Below, piece by piece: positions 40,901-54,330 of a stretch of DNA of 64,000 nt; position 1 is the first letter of the stretch; every line of letters starts with the position of its first letter. The notes beneath the pieces were generated by a model, which worked only from the letters and a program-made list of their open reading frames with translations, made no database searches and was not told where the DNA came from. The translations under genes and the position numbers were made by a program. The DNA is from Vigna angularis. Its lineage: Eukaryota > Streptophyta > Magnoliopsida > Fabales > Fabaceae. Where the stretch lies: NCBI RefSeq assembly GCF_016808095.1, contig NC_068971.1, positions 50,547,631 through 50,611,630 on the forward strand, written 5' to 3'.

Positions 40901-43568
40901 CCACAAATTGTCTCCTCATATTGCAAATTATGTATATGCACCAAAAGTATATTGGAACCTGAGTACCTCGAAGCTGCTGACAATGGAATTCATGGACGGT
41001 GCTTATGTAAATGATGTAAAAACCATTCAGAAACTTGGGATCAACTTGCATGAACTTTCAACATTGGTAAGTTCATGTTTATGGGCTTCATTATAGACAC
41101 TTGTACAGCGATCAACAATAGGTGTTGATAGTGTGTAGGTTGTTTTGTAACTTCATTGTATGCGTTGAGATATCTTTGATACGGTAATATATGTAAATTT
41201 AGTTGAGGGAGTTCATGATGAGCATTTTGGCTGCCTCATGCAATTAGTTCCATTCCATATGTGGCTTATAGGCAAAATTAAGGCCACCCACAAACTCATA
41301 AAGCTCCTGCACTCAGGATTGCCCGATCTCTGTGTGGGTTTGAACTGTATGGTAGACAGTCTTTTCTTTGTATTTTCAAGATTCTCAACTCAAACCTGTG
41401 ACTTCTTGGTCACATGTGATAACTTCAACTGTTACGCCAAGGCTCCCTTTCATTTATTAAGTAATTTAGTAAAATCTGATCAACATTTTGCAGGTTAGTC
41501 AAACTTTTGCTGAAATGATGTTCAAGCATGGGTTTGTGCATTGTGATCCTCATGCTGCTAACTTGTTGGTTCGCCCATTGCCTTCCAGTAAAGCTAGCAT
41601 TTGGGGTAATTATTCCTTCCCTTCACCTTCCTTGCCGATCTATAACTATGTTCTATCAGTTATTGCCCAGAATTAGGTTTAGTTGTTTTTTTTAAATCAT
41701 TTAGGCTACTGTTTTTCTAATTTAGCAACCACAAGAAAGAAAAAAATAATCTATAAATTTCTCATGTATGAGATGGTGTCACCCTTAACATCTGGATCTT
41801 GTGGGCAAAAGCTTGCACCCACTAAATTTGGCTTTTCCAAGAGAAAGTTTCAAGTACTCATTTAATATGGGATGAACAATTCATATCTGTTTTCTAGAAT
41901 TATGGTGGCATTGGCAAATCCTTTGATTTGATTTGGGGGTCTTTTTTAGTTTCCAAGGAAAAATAAATAGCTATGGTTGGCATTAAAAAATGTTATCTGA
42001 AGACTATACTAATAAAATATCATTGAGCACGCTGCATTAATAGTTCTCCACTGTTATTTTCAGAGATATTTAGGACGTTAATGTGACTGCGGAAGGATTA
42101 ATACCATCCCATGCTGTCTTTGTAGATTAAAATTGAAAGTTGATATGCATGTGTAAATGTGTGATTATCAATTTGATACTGATATTATTCTGAAAATTGG
42201 TTGTTTCTTTCAATTGTTAACAAAAGTATTGAAGTACCATTTCTGATTTCGAAGTTAATAAATATGCAATTTCAATTTGCATATACCATAATGTTTTGCA
42301 TGCTTTACATTATCAATCATCTAAATGCAGATATCTACTCTCTCCATAAATATCTATACTCTTGTTCTATTCCATTAATGTTTTGGTTTGTTTGCTCACC
42401 TCTGGCTCCAACTTCTTGTTTGATTTTTACAATAGCTGCATTGCTGGTTTCATGCAACGAGTTTTTCTTTATATTTTTAATTTGGATATTTATTTCTCAT
42501 ATAGGCAGGAGAAAACCACAATTGATCCTTTTAGACCATGGACTCTATAAAGAGCTTGACTTCCAAACAAGAACTAATTATGCTTCACTATGGAAGGGGT
42601 TGGTATTTGCTGATGTTAATGCAATCAAAGAATATAGTGCAAAGTTGGGAGCTGGGGAGGATTTATATGCACTCTTCGCTGGAGTTCTGACGATGAGGCC
42701 GTGGAATAGAGTTGTTGACCCATCTATGGATCATTTAGTTATACAGGGAAATGAGAGTGAACGATTAGAACTGCAGGTAAAGATATAGTTTAAGGGAAAT
42801 TTTTCGCAAGAGTTTGTATTTCAGTCTCAGGTTCACTTTTTTTTGTATCCTGAATCCTGCGATCTGCAGTTTAAGCACTTGTTTTAAAAAAATGGCCAAC
42901 TACAACGTTGTTCACTTTTTACTAAGTATAAGAAGTTAGTCTGTTTTTAGGGTTTAGGGTTTTGCATGGTCAAATTTCCTTGCTTAACATGCCCCTTGAA
43001 GGAAAAGAAGCTAAAAAATGACTCTCCTAATTGTTTTGCAGATGTACGCATCTCAATATTTCCATCAAATCTCAGAGCTTTTAAGGCGATTACCGCGTGT
43101 GATTCTGCTAATGCTAAAGACAAATGATTGTTTACGAGCGGTCAATAATTCTCTGGTAAATACAACTGTGGTTTCCATTTATTACATTGCGTGCCATGTG
43201 ATTCATTGATGAATACTCTTCAAACAAATGTAGCTTGTGTCTAATTGTAAAATATCCAGTCCGGCGCATAGAAGTAAAAATAACAATTGAAGCAATACCT
43301 ATTTGATGTGTCTGTGTATAATAATTTTTTTCTTTTTGGGTATCATGATCAGTTACAGGGATCATCTTTGGAGACTTTTTTTATCATTGGAAAGGTTTCT
43401 TCGGAGGCTGTCATTGAAGCAAAGATGTTGAAAAGCAAATCACTTTTAACATGGTTAAACGTTAAATTGGATGAGATTTTGCTAGAAGTACGACTCTGGG
43501 GAATGCAGGTGGCCTTGTGGCTTTTACAACTAAGAAAGGCTTTGTCTTGGTCTAACCAACCATTATAG
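37986..43568 (+). CDS. ATH9: ABC1/UbiB atypical kinase, ATH9/ADCK1 type
   Basis: Member of the ABC1 (ADCK/UbiB) kinase-like family, whose members act in mitochondria or plastids, often in quinone or lipid homeostasis. It most resembles Arabidopsis ATH9 and animal ADCK1. Exons: 37986-38163, 38810-38964, 39103-39228, 39342-39437, 39567-39667, 39873-39909, 40848-41066, 41494-41605, 42505-42776, 43042-43155, 43353-43568; 541 aa. Family signatures are present in order: KLGQ (103-106), nucleotide loop ASASLAQVH (164-172), Lys185 in VAVKV, Glu238 in FLTEAKN, catalytic HCDPHAAN (Asp322, Asn327) and metal-binding DHG (352-354) in place of DFG, as I recall for the ADCK1 branch. The N-terminus is hydrophobic with several Arg/Lys, compatible with organelle targeting but not proven. 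Intron 6 appears to use a GC donor (39910-39911). Intron 7 carries an antisense SINE. The exon 11 acceptor at 43352 could alternatively lie six bases downstream. Confidence 0.94.
41275..41448 (-). mobile_element. tRNA-derived SINE, Au-like, in kinase intron 7
   Basis: Read on the minus strand from 41447, the sequence starts GGGAGCCTTGGCGTAAC, continues with TGTGACCAAGAAGTCACAGG, and ends near GGAGCTTTATG and GGGTGGCC. This matches my memory of the plant Au SINE head (GGAGCCTTGGCGCAACTGG, then GTGACC..GGTCACGGGTT). An A-box-like TGGCGTAACAGTTG and a degenerate B-box AGGTTTGAGTT are present. The body is diverged and partly deleted, so the copy is old. It lies antisense to the kinase gene. No target-site duplication was identified. 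Confidence 0.7.
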
Positions 43569-44241
43569 AAGAATTAATCTGCCTCATTATTTGCTACATT
43601 TTATTCTTTTGGAAAATAAGCTCTCATATTTTTTGTGTCCGCGGTCACAAATTCCCTCACAATATGTGACCTATGTTTGAGGCGCGGATTGACGAATTGG
43701 TTTTAGTACTTGTTTGGTTTTCTTCGTTTGAAATCTCAAAAACATGCACTTTATAGGTCGAAGAGGGTGAAAGTAAAGGAGCAAGTATTTCTTGTGTTAG
43801 TCTGTAGCCTTTACTGTATTCATGTGGGCGGACGCAGAATGTTGTTGTAAACTCCCATTAATGTATGGGGAAACTGTGAAATATATAGATGACTTTTCAC
43901 ATCAGTTTCAATGGTTGTTTTCGGGTCTATTCGGATGGCTATTCTACATGCTTTCTTTCTTGTGTTACATGAAAAACAGTAGTAATATACAAATAAAGAT
44001 TGACATGAAGATAACATGTTTGAAAATAAAGATGTTTTTTATTATTAGAATTACTCCTCCTATATCTTTTGTCGGAAAAAAAGATTGACTTGAAAATTAA
44101 ATGTTTGAAAATTGACTTTACTTTCACAGTCAACAATTCTCCTAATTCTTCACCTAACTCAAACAAAGGACTCAGCCTTACAAACAGTTGTTTATCGCCT
44201 AAGCCATATACCCAAGCAAGTGACATTCCAATAAACAACCA
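43569..44241. other. Short space between convergent kinase and antiporter genes
   Basis: About 0.67 kb between two stop codons. It must contain both 3' UTRs, which may overlap. No other coding content is seen. Confidence 0.6.
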
Positions 44242-47200
44242 TTACTGATGCCATTCTACCTTCACAAAATCTGGCCCATCTTCAATGTTTGATGGTACTA
44301 CTTCATTAGGCTTCTGTGTGGTATTACTGTTCTCAAACACCATTCCCCCACACCCATATTGCTGTATAATAAGCAGTGAAGAGCTTGAACCAAAGTTATT
44401 GGATGCCACAATGTCCCCTATGACACCAAGTTCCGGACAATCTGTCCATTTCATCAACTCCGTCAATATCAAACAGTTCCTACCTCCCCCTTGTCCTAAA
44501 ATATACAAATCATAACCAATTTCGTCAACCTCATGGAGCACCTCAGGAATATCATCACGACTTCGAACTTCTTTTTCTGAATACTTTATAGAATCCTCAT
44601 TGCTCACTGCTTTCAGTCTGAATGCACTCACATACTCATCATCCAACTCCTTTTGCTTCTCACTGTCTACTACCACAGATAATAGTCCATGATTCTCAAC
44701 ATGTGACATAACATCAATCTCGGCAGCTTCACCAAACATAAGGATCCTCACCACAGATAGTTGTACCCCTTGATGCTTTGACAGCCTCCATGCAACAGCC
44801 AAGGCTTCACGGTCATCAGGACCACCGATATAAACCATAACCACTCGCAAGTTCACTTTGAACAATGAGGCAAGTCCACGGTCAACAAAGATTCCCACAG
44901 TGCATGGTGCATCTCTCATCACATTGCGGTTTATTTCTTGGAATGCAGTGTTGGATGTCTCTAGAATGCCTTCTATGTTTGATTGTTTGTGGTAAGGAAG
45001 GAGAATCAGATTGGCTTGTTTCTCCTGTGACAAGTTGTATATGTCCTCGTGAATGGTTGAATAGGAGGATGCAGCTGCAATGGTGTCCACTTTACTGTTC
45101 TCATTTATTGCTGCGTATGTTTGAAAAATGTTTGTGATGCTCTCCAAGTCTTGCTGTGCTTTGGTGAGGGCTTGTTCACCACCACTTTGCAGTTGGTTGA
45201 GCTGATTGACATGGGAAACAAAAAGGGAAGCGGTGTGTCCAGTTAGTTCAACAAGCTGAAGTGCAAACACACGTAGAGGGGGGAGTTTTGTGGTGTGGCA
45301 TGCTTCGAGGATGTTGATCATTCCTGTGGCTTGCCGAGGGTTGTGGACACATGCTAATATACGCAGCTCTGCTTCGGCCTTTAAGTTTTGTAGGGTCTTA
45401 AGTTTATTTTGTTTGTATAGCTTTCTTGGCTTGTATATAGCATTGATGATAAGAGGCACCATCATGGTCATTACTAGAACAGCTATTGTCAAAATTGAGA
45501 AGGACTCCACACTCAAAATCTGATAGCAAAACAAAAATAAAGGTCATTTATCAACTATGATTAATGAGTGTTTTGCAGTATTTTGTTTTCAATATTCATG
45601 TCAATCCATAAAAGCAAACAATTTACAATTAAATTACTTCATACCTGTTTGTCCCAGGCACTGTTGAGCATTAAGATTGGTAGGATGCCTTTGGTGTTCA
45701 TTAGCAGTCCAATAGACACACCATCAAGAACAGGCATACCATAAAACTGAGTGGCTATTACAGTGCTTAAAATCTTCGGAAGGATTGAGAGGAGCAAAAT
45801 GAACAGCACCAAACCCAAACCCTGAGTTTTTATGACATATATTGCTCTGAGCCTTATGCCACAGCTACCAAAGAACAATGGAGCCAGATAAACAACTCCA
45901 AAATCCTCTGACTTCTCTATGAGCAAGTGGGTAAATTTACCACGAGGTATCATGATTCCATAAACCAGAGCCCCAACAACAGGGTGTGTCCCTAGCAGAT
46001 CCGTGACCGCTGCAGAAGCATACGCTCCCATGACCACAATGAACAACCCACTATTGTCCCACTCATTCTGATTGGTTTTGCGCACTATTATCTCCACCAA
46101 ATAAGGACGAATAACAGCGAAGCAGAAAAGCACATAAACTATAGTGCTCAGCACGCCGTAGATGGCACTTCCACCGTTTATGGCAAATGGAACCAACATT
46201 GCAAACATGACCCAATTATAGAAGTCACTGATCATGGCTGTTGTTAAGGTCACTCTGCCAAGTCCCGTGTAGAGGAGCTTGAGATCTGCAAGAATGTGAC
46301 TAACCATAGGAAAACCTGTGACACTCAAAATTAAGGTCCAAAACATATAAGCCTTTGGCGTGTCGTAATTTGCCCAATACTCTGGAGGTCCCTTGTACAT
46401 TTTTAGAGCCAAAGCATATATGATACCCCCACACAACATTGGAATCAAAACGCCAGCAATGGCAATGCTTGTGGCCTTCTTTCTTCCTCGTAGGATTGTG
46501 TCAAAATTCATGTCCAAACCAGCCAGGAAGACAGTGTAAATGAGTCCCACGTATGATATTGTTTCAGTTGTTAGGATTGACTTCAAAGGGGTGAGAACCT
46601 CAGATAAAGCTGATGATCCAAATAGTTCTGGACTTATCAGAATACCCATCTGTTAAAAACAATTACCCACAAATTAATCACAGTGTAAAATGCAATTTCT
46701 GTAAAGTTTCATCGTGGCAATTATAATATAATCATTTGATACAAACCTTTACATGATTATCAAAATAAAACTACAATTCCGATAGGAAAAATTACAAACA
46801 ACTTCGATTTAACTGTATATAGGATTTTTTCCTTCATCCAGGAAATACATTTCTCTAGATGTTTTTCTCTAACTAGAATTCTCAATAATGTTTGTCATCG
46901 TTCATTTAAGTCAAACCTTTATCATACGTGTATTATCAGGTAAAATGAATGCCAAAAGCACCGAACTACCACATCTAAATTTTGTTTTGTTTGTAATCAT
47001 GCATGTATGTGTATATATGTAGTATGGAGCACGATTGAGATGCAACTATACGAGCATTGAAAGAAGCAAACTGAGGAATAGATGATGCACTTGCCAAAAT
47101 CTCAGAAACAAGACGTGGTTGGTTTAAGGGTTTGAGGATGTAGTACAAAATACGAGTGGATAACAACATGAAAGCAACTTGGGCTGCCAAGGTAGGAAGG

Positions 47201-47319
47201 TAAAAGAACAGGACGGTTTCACTTTTCCATATGTCGTTGGCATTTGAGACATCTACATCGTAACATCCTGTAGTAACGCGTCGTTTTAAGTATTGATCTC
47301 CCGTTCCTGGATCAATCAT
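44242..47319 (-). CDS. CHX-type cation/H+ antiporter (CPA2 family)
   Basis: Plant cation/proton exchanger that moves K+ or other monovalent cations against H+ across endomembranes or the plasma membrane. Exons 47319-47095, 46649-45645 and 45519-44242 join in frame to 835 aa, a usual CHX length. An in-frame stop shortly before the ATG at 47319 fixes the start. Residues about 30-430 form the multi-helix exchanger domain: LNQPRLVSEIL (helix 2 region), GFPMVSHILADLKLL, and AVTDLLGTHPVVGALVYG with the conserved Asp292. The C-terminal half (about 430-835) is the soluble regulatory region typical of CHX, with AELRILACVHNPR and YDLYILGQGGG resembling nucleotide-binding universal-stress folds. Exon 1 appears to end at a GC donor (TTG|GCAAGT). 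Using it gives SEIL-MGILISPEL, matching the family's SEILGG..L.P. The subclade (CHX15-like or other) is not resolved. Confidence 0.93.
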
Positions 47320-48830
47320 AGCTGCTTTCTTTTAACAAGTAAATCAAGCTTTAAATAATGTTTGTGATTGTGATGATATAATGGCTTTTCCTTTGAAGTC
47401 TCAATATATTCTACTTTTTGTTTGTAGAGAAAGTTATAGACATCTTTGTGGGCAACATAGATTAATCACCCAATGATAAGGGGATGAATTGAAGCACAGA
47501 CATGTCATGTTTGATATTAGGGTTTACATTCTTTCTGGAATCTCAGAAATCCATTGCAAAGTCTTAACTGTTTCCCTATTTCTGTCCATTTCCTATGCAG
47601 AAAGTAAACAACCTTCAACGATTCTTTTAGCTGTTATACCTCTGGATTTTCTAATCCCTACCTGCGAAAATGGACTATATAAAACCTACTTTTAACTGCC
47701 AATAAGAAAAACTAACTTATATAGAAAATAGTCAATAATTACATATCTGCCTCCGTTTAAATTAGACAGTGCTTACTAATATCAGTAATTTCAGATAGAT
47801 AACGGTAGTAATCATCATCAATAATAATAATAATAATAATGATAATATAAATATTAATATATAGCTTAATGTATGATAGTTATTCTTGTAATAAGTAATA
47901 TATTTGAGAATTCTATCTCATCAGTTATACACTAATGAAATCATGTGAGAACATAATGTTAAATGTTTATTAAGAATGTGGATTTAAATTTAATCCGTTA
48001 TCATAAAACTAACCTTAAAGATTTGTACGGTATATTAGTTTATATCTGATCAATGTAAAATTTGTAATACATATTATCATTTTTCTATCATATTGAAATC
48101 TCTGCACTGTTTTTATATTATCATAAAAACCGAACTTTAAATTTATTTTAATTCCCAAAAGTTATATGGTAAAATTACTTTTATATATATATATATATAA
48201 ATTATAAATTAGTCTTATTTTATATATTAAAGAATGCTTAGTCAATAATTATATAAAATAATTATTTAGTCTTCGTATTTGTATTGTTATTTAATTTAGT
48301 TTGTACATTAAAGCTTAATTAAGTCTATTAATTTGAAAATTATCATCAACTTTCTTCAATTAAGACAAAAGATGTTAGCAAACCATATGATGACAAGAGG
48401 ACCAAATTGATGCTAATTAAAAATCAATTAGAGTTTTTAGTAATTTAGGAATAAAGTTAAACATATATAAATCAAATTGAATAGATTATATAAACAGATG
48501 GACTATAACTTAATAAATTTATAATTAATGGTTTACTAAGATGTCTGCGTTACATTTGTATGATGGAGATAATATATTACATTTGAAATTGCTTTTTATT
48601 CTCTGTATTTTATCGAATTTATCTTTTGTATTATTCAAGATTTCAGTTAAACTCTCTTTTTATAATTAACACCAATTTTATATCTTTTGTTTTTATGTTG
48701 TAACAATCCCACTATAATCACCTTCATTATAAAATATTTATAATATATTTACTCACAATATAAAAGTGCTGTGTGTTAATTATAGCACTGAGAACTTTGA
48801 TTTACTTCAAAACGCTAACTTCTTACTTCG

Positions 48831-48833
<3 letters not shown>

Positions 48834-48898
<65 letters not shown>
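48834..48898. repeat. (TA)n microsatellite 1
   Basis: About 65 bases of uninterrupted TA repeat. Confidence 0.95.
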
Positions 48899-48900
<2 letters not shown>

Positions 48901-49364
48901 CTGCAATTGATTTTATAGTACTAAAATATTTTAGGTTTAACTAAGTTTTAAATTTTGTACATTTAAATAATTTTAATTAAATATCTATTACATTTTTTTA
49001 TCTATTAAATGTTTAAAATTTTAATATATCATATAAAATTGATAACCATCAGTATAAAATGACAAATGATTTTTATCACTCTCATAATTGAGTGAAAGTC
49101 GTCATATATTTTAATATTTTCTCAAATAATAGTGAAACTGTTCTCGTCATCATCGTTGATTATCTTTATTGTCTCATTATCAATGAAAACAAAAAAACAC
49201 TTATCATTTTACATTAATCATAATATTATTTTATATTAGTTATAAAAAAATTTATTTCTTAACATTTATACATAAATAAGTAAGATAATGATACAAAATA
49301 ACAAATATACCACTCAAATAATCTAGATACTCAATAAAAAAATATACACTTTTTAAATTATAAA

Positions 49365-49367
<3 letters not shown>

Positions 49368-49431
<64 letters not shown>
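49368..49431. repeat. (TA)n microsatellite 2
   Basis: About 64 bases of TA repeat, only 470 bases from the previous tract. Confidence 0.95.
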
Positions 49432-49433
<2 letters not shown>

Positions 49434-52400
49434 ATTAAATTAAAAGTATTTAAATTTATTTGTAACTTTGAGTGAACCAACCTTTTAGCAACATCAGGAT
49501 TATCAAAATTATATTCCACAAAGATTTAATAAACATCTTAATAATTATAAATAAAAAATTGACAACAACTTCAAATATTTTCAAAAGTCAAAGTTCATTT
49601 TATTCCACTTCAACGTATCTCAATTTCAATTATAAAATCTAACTAATGGTTTAATGTAACTTACTACATAATTCTCCTTATAAATTGAATCTATCCAAAT
49701 AACTTACTAACCTAACTTCTGGTATTGTTTTTAAAAAGTTTACTTAAAATAATTTTATTTTTACTTTTATTTATCTTCTTTTCAACAATATTCTTATATA
49801 ATTAATAATGATGAATACAATAAGTTTGTATTAAAAAGAGACACGATCTCTAAAATTTTTGGATAATTGTTACTAAAATTGTATGAATAATTGTTTTTAA
49901 ATGGAATGAGTAAAATTTACAAAAACCTGACTTTAACAAAATTCGTCAAATAGTTTTAAACAAGTTACTGTATATTTAAATTACAAAAATACTACATGAT
50001 CTAAATGTTTAGAAATTTTAACAATTTCATTATATATAATAATTTATAATTGTTAATATTTGTTTTAAAAAAATTAAATTGTATACATGTTAAAAGACTT
50101 TTTTGGTCGTTTAGGCCGCCACAGTTGACAATTGAAGATCTGACAGAACTAATTATGATGTTCTATAAATGTCTCACCTACCTTTCCGGTAACAATTCAA
50201 TTACCACCATCTCCGGTTATGTGGCAATCTTTTTTATTCATTTAAAATAGAGCTTTCATGTTAATTTTTCAAATGTTTTCTTTAATTTGTGGGACCTGAG
50301 AATAATATTTTAATCAATAACATGAAAAAAATATGGTAAAGAAAATTAAAAAAAATGGTTGAAATAATTAATTTTAAAGGAAAAAGTAACCGTTTAAATT
50401 AAGTTTAAAACTTAGAATGTGTATTATCTAAAAAATTTATGTATTTATATAATAAAAGTATAATTTTTAATTGATATAATAAATTCTATAAAATAGTATA
50501 ATGTAAATTTATGATATACCATCTACATTTATAAATAATTCCCAGTTATTGAAATAGAGCTTACAAAAACTACAAATAAAATGTAAGAGTTAATAAGGGG
50601 GCTTATTTTATAAGGATTGAAGAATAGCAATTGGTCACATACATTCAGTTTTTTTCTAAAATATATAATGTGAGATGAATAGGTAGGAAGGTGGAAATGA
50701 ATGAATGCTAGTACTATAAAAGATATGAAAGGGATGTAACTAGGTTGTCCTTAGATTGGTTTAAATCACATGTAAATAATTAATAAAATATATAAAAATA
50801 AAAAGTTAAACAGTAACTAAATCAAGATAAAATTAAAAAAATTGTTTTATAAATTTATCTTTTAATTAATTTTTTATTAAAATTATTATTTCGTTGATTT
50901 TATGGCTTCTTTAATTTTTTCATTTTTCCGATTTAATAATCTTTTTAAATTTAATTATTTTTTAATTATGAAATAACTTATAAAAAATATTTATAATTCT
51001 ATATTTAATTTTATAATTATAATAATAATAATAATTTTATTATAATAAAAAAGTAAAGACATGCGTCAATGTGTTTTCACTAATAATTTTTAATTAATTA
51101 ATTAATTAACTTAGTTATCTATTATACTCCAATATTTATATTCAAATATAATTTAACTTAGCAAAAATATTATATTGTCAATAAAATATTGGTATGAGTT
51201 TAACAAGTGAGATTTAGTTTTTTTTTTTTCATTAAGGACGATGAGAAGTCTAGCAAAATTACAAAAACATGTTTACTGTTCTCAATATACTATTTATTTA
51301 AGAAATTATTTTCCTATAAAAAAGACAGTTCCATATAAAATAAAAAATAATATTCTTTGAGTGGAAAAGTATCACGAAATCATTGTTTTATCATTGTAGA
51401 TATTTTCTTGGATAAAGATTTTAAGTTTTTAAAAATAATATTATTAACATCATTTAACATATATTAGTTTTATAGGTTAAATATGTTTTTATTGTATAAA
51501 CTATAAAAAAAACTACATTTTAATAATTTTTCAAGAAAATCTACGTGTGTACTAATTGTTACCACGTACGATGACACGTTGGGATCGTCATCTTCCTAAC
51601 TTAAATATTTATTTGTTTATTCAAGTTTTCTCGAAATCAACCTTAAATATCAAACAATGAGTTTCTGACTTGATCCATTACTTCATTTACTACTATAGTA
51701 TACATTATATACAAAATTTATTAATTCCTCTTAAAAATATATTTTGGGCTTGATGTCTAACATTTAATAACACTTTCTTCAACCTCTTTACTTTACTAGG
51801 ATAATTTGGATAATTTTATACTCATAACCCATAAAAAAAAACACAGGCCTATAACCCCTTGTCATTTTTGGGTTTCTTACCTTTTGGAAACCAATGTCAC
51901 CAAAAAAGGTTACTTTCTATTGAAATTTTTCCTCCAACTAAAGATCATTACGTTACCATTTTAAATCTAAATTTATTAACAAATTTTAAAATTTAAATTA
52001 TCTATAAATACTTTTGTTGTTAACTAAAGTGTTAATATGATTAATTGATAAATTAAAATTTGTGTTATAAATGAAAATATTTGTTGATAATATATTCGAT
52101 GATCAATTTCATATGTAATTTGTGATTGTTGTTACCTGTTTATATTTCTGTAGTTAAATCTTGGAATAAAATGAACCGATTAACTTATTTGATGTCATTA
52201 ATAATTATTAATGGATTTCACAAAAGTCTAATGATTAAGTTTTGGATTTAGATGACTAATGATAATGGAGAAGGTAAAGAGAAGATCTTAAGTGTCTATA
52301 ACATATTTTATAGATATGAGATGTCATTATGGTAGCCATAAAGGATAACCTACTCACATCCTTTCCATGTCTCTTTTATTGTGCCATTCATTCATTCATT

Positions 52401-52917
52401 CCTAACCTCCCCACCTAACCTACGAATCATTTTTTTAGAAAACTCAAATTTTGTGAGCAGTGATGCTATTCATTCATCAATGGTTATATATGTATTTCAC
52501 CTTTAATTTCTTTACACATGGACCCTCTTTCTTTTCCTAACTTCTTTTCTTTAAGTTTTGAGACGTTTGGTGTATCCAATATTTAAACTCAATATGTTCA
52601 TCGCTTCATTACTTGGATTTGGTGAGAATCTTTAGGATAGGTAAGATATAAGTAATACTAAAAATAATCATAAATATATATTATAAAGTTTCATAACTTT
52701 CTTTGTAAAATTCATCCTATATTAATTGCATTTTTCATCCTATATCAAAATTTTAAACACAACTGTAAAATATAATACATTTATTAAAAATATTAAAGAA
52801 ATTAAAAGTTAAAGTTGAAAAAATAATTAATAATTGGAATCTAAGTATTTAAAACGTTATTATTAAAGTAATGGATTAAACATAATTAGCTTATATTAAA
52901 AATATGTGTTTTTGTGA

Positions 52918-52922
<5 letters not shown>

Positions 52923-53007
<85 letters not shown>
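52923..53007. repeat. (TA)n microsatellite 3
   Basis: About 85 bases of TA repeat with a single small interruption near 52957. Confidence 0.95.
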
Positions 53008-53010
<3 letters not shown>

Positions 53011-54330
53011 TGAATATTTACAGCAATTCATTCATGGTTGCTTTTAATTTTCAAAAGAATCCCTTCCTCTTATTAATTTTTATAGTTCTATCCTTTTACC
53101 CTCTGTCAATTTGAAATATAAAAGTATTTACATATTTTTATTTTATTTTATATATATTTTTTATTTCTAAAACAGTTACTAATTAATTTTTATAATGTAA
53201 TTCATAAATTTTTAAATTATACGCCTGATTTGATAAACCATCTTATCATAAGGCTTAGCCAAATAAATTACTAACTCGTAAAATTCGAGTCAATAAAATT
53301 TTTTATTAGAAATTAACTATTAGTCAATATCTAAAATTTATAAAGTTTAAAGTAGGTAATATAGTAAATATATAAGTATACAAAAGAATATAATTAAATA
53401 AATTTTTATTATAAAATTAAATTTTATATTTTTAGAAAAATATATTATTATATAAATATATTTTAGAACTTTTTAAATGAGTAATTACTAAATATTTCCG
53501 TACTTTAAAAGTTATATATGATTCTTTTAAACCACAAGTAATTTGTAAATATTTGTTTTTAATATTAGAATTAAATTATTGGTAAAAGTTTAATAAATCA
53601 AAGATTTTGATATTAGGTTAGGAGAACATTTTCAATTCAAAACCTTGAATTAATTTAATAGGTTAAACTCTGACAAGTCAACTGGTTGAACCAGTTTGGT
53701 AACTTAATTTCATTAAAAAAAATATTATAATTTAACACGTATTCAATATTTAATATAATTCAACCAAATCTCATCCAACTTAATGGATGTCTAATATAAC
53801 TTAGTCGAGATTTAAATCAACTCAAATAACCATCCTTTTAGCTTGAAATTCCTCATAATAAAACCTTATTAGCTTATTTTTATGCAATAAAATAAAACAA
53901 TTCAGTCATATTTGATGACAAAAAAAAACAGACGCCAATATAATGTTAGACGGTATGAGATTATAAAATTTAAAATTTAATCCGTTTTTAATTGATAAAT
54001 TAGTCTAACCCAATCTATTTTTAACAATGGAACGTAAATGGGATGGATTGTATTGTTCCCTCCTTGCCATCCTAAAATTTTATCATTAATATATTTTTAT
54101 ATTATATATACTTTTCTTTAAGAAAAATGACAAAACCATTTATAACGATAACCAAACAACCTCTTATTTGTTTGGTTTAGAATATGACAAATACAAAGTC
54201 TTCCTTGACCCTCCTCCACTCCTGTACAGGTGCAAACACTCATTCCTCTCTTCTATACCCGACTTCTCATATTTTATATCCTTCCCTTCTATTTTTTTTT
54301 TCTCTCATTCTTAATCTGAACCTCACAGAC

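Larger units (their letters stand above)
47320..54330. other. Intergenic AT-rich region with three (TA)n tracts
   Basis: About 7 kb between the antiporter's 5' end and the GDSL gene. It holds three long TA microsatellites, listed separately, and a small GC-richer patch at about 50098-50232 with no recognised product. Other frames are short and unsupported. The last few hundred bases include the GDSL promoter. Confidence 0.6.

Noticed and set aside
41401..41448. Possible tRNA gene
   Set aside because: Only the head has A-box and B-box features. The cloverleaf is incomplete and the downstream body matches a SINE.
49252..49434. 60-codon Tyr/Ile repeat frame
   Set aside because: A translation of the TA microsatellite.
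54184..54330. In-frame upstream ATG of the GDSL gene
   Set aside because: It would add 49 residues without similarity to relatives. The family starts at MVAPARPQ, although use of the upstream ATG cannot be excluded.
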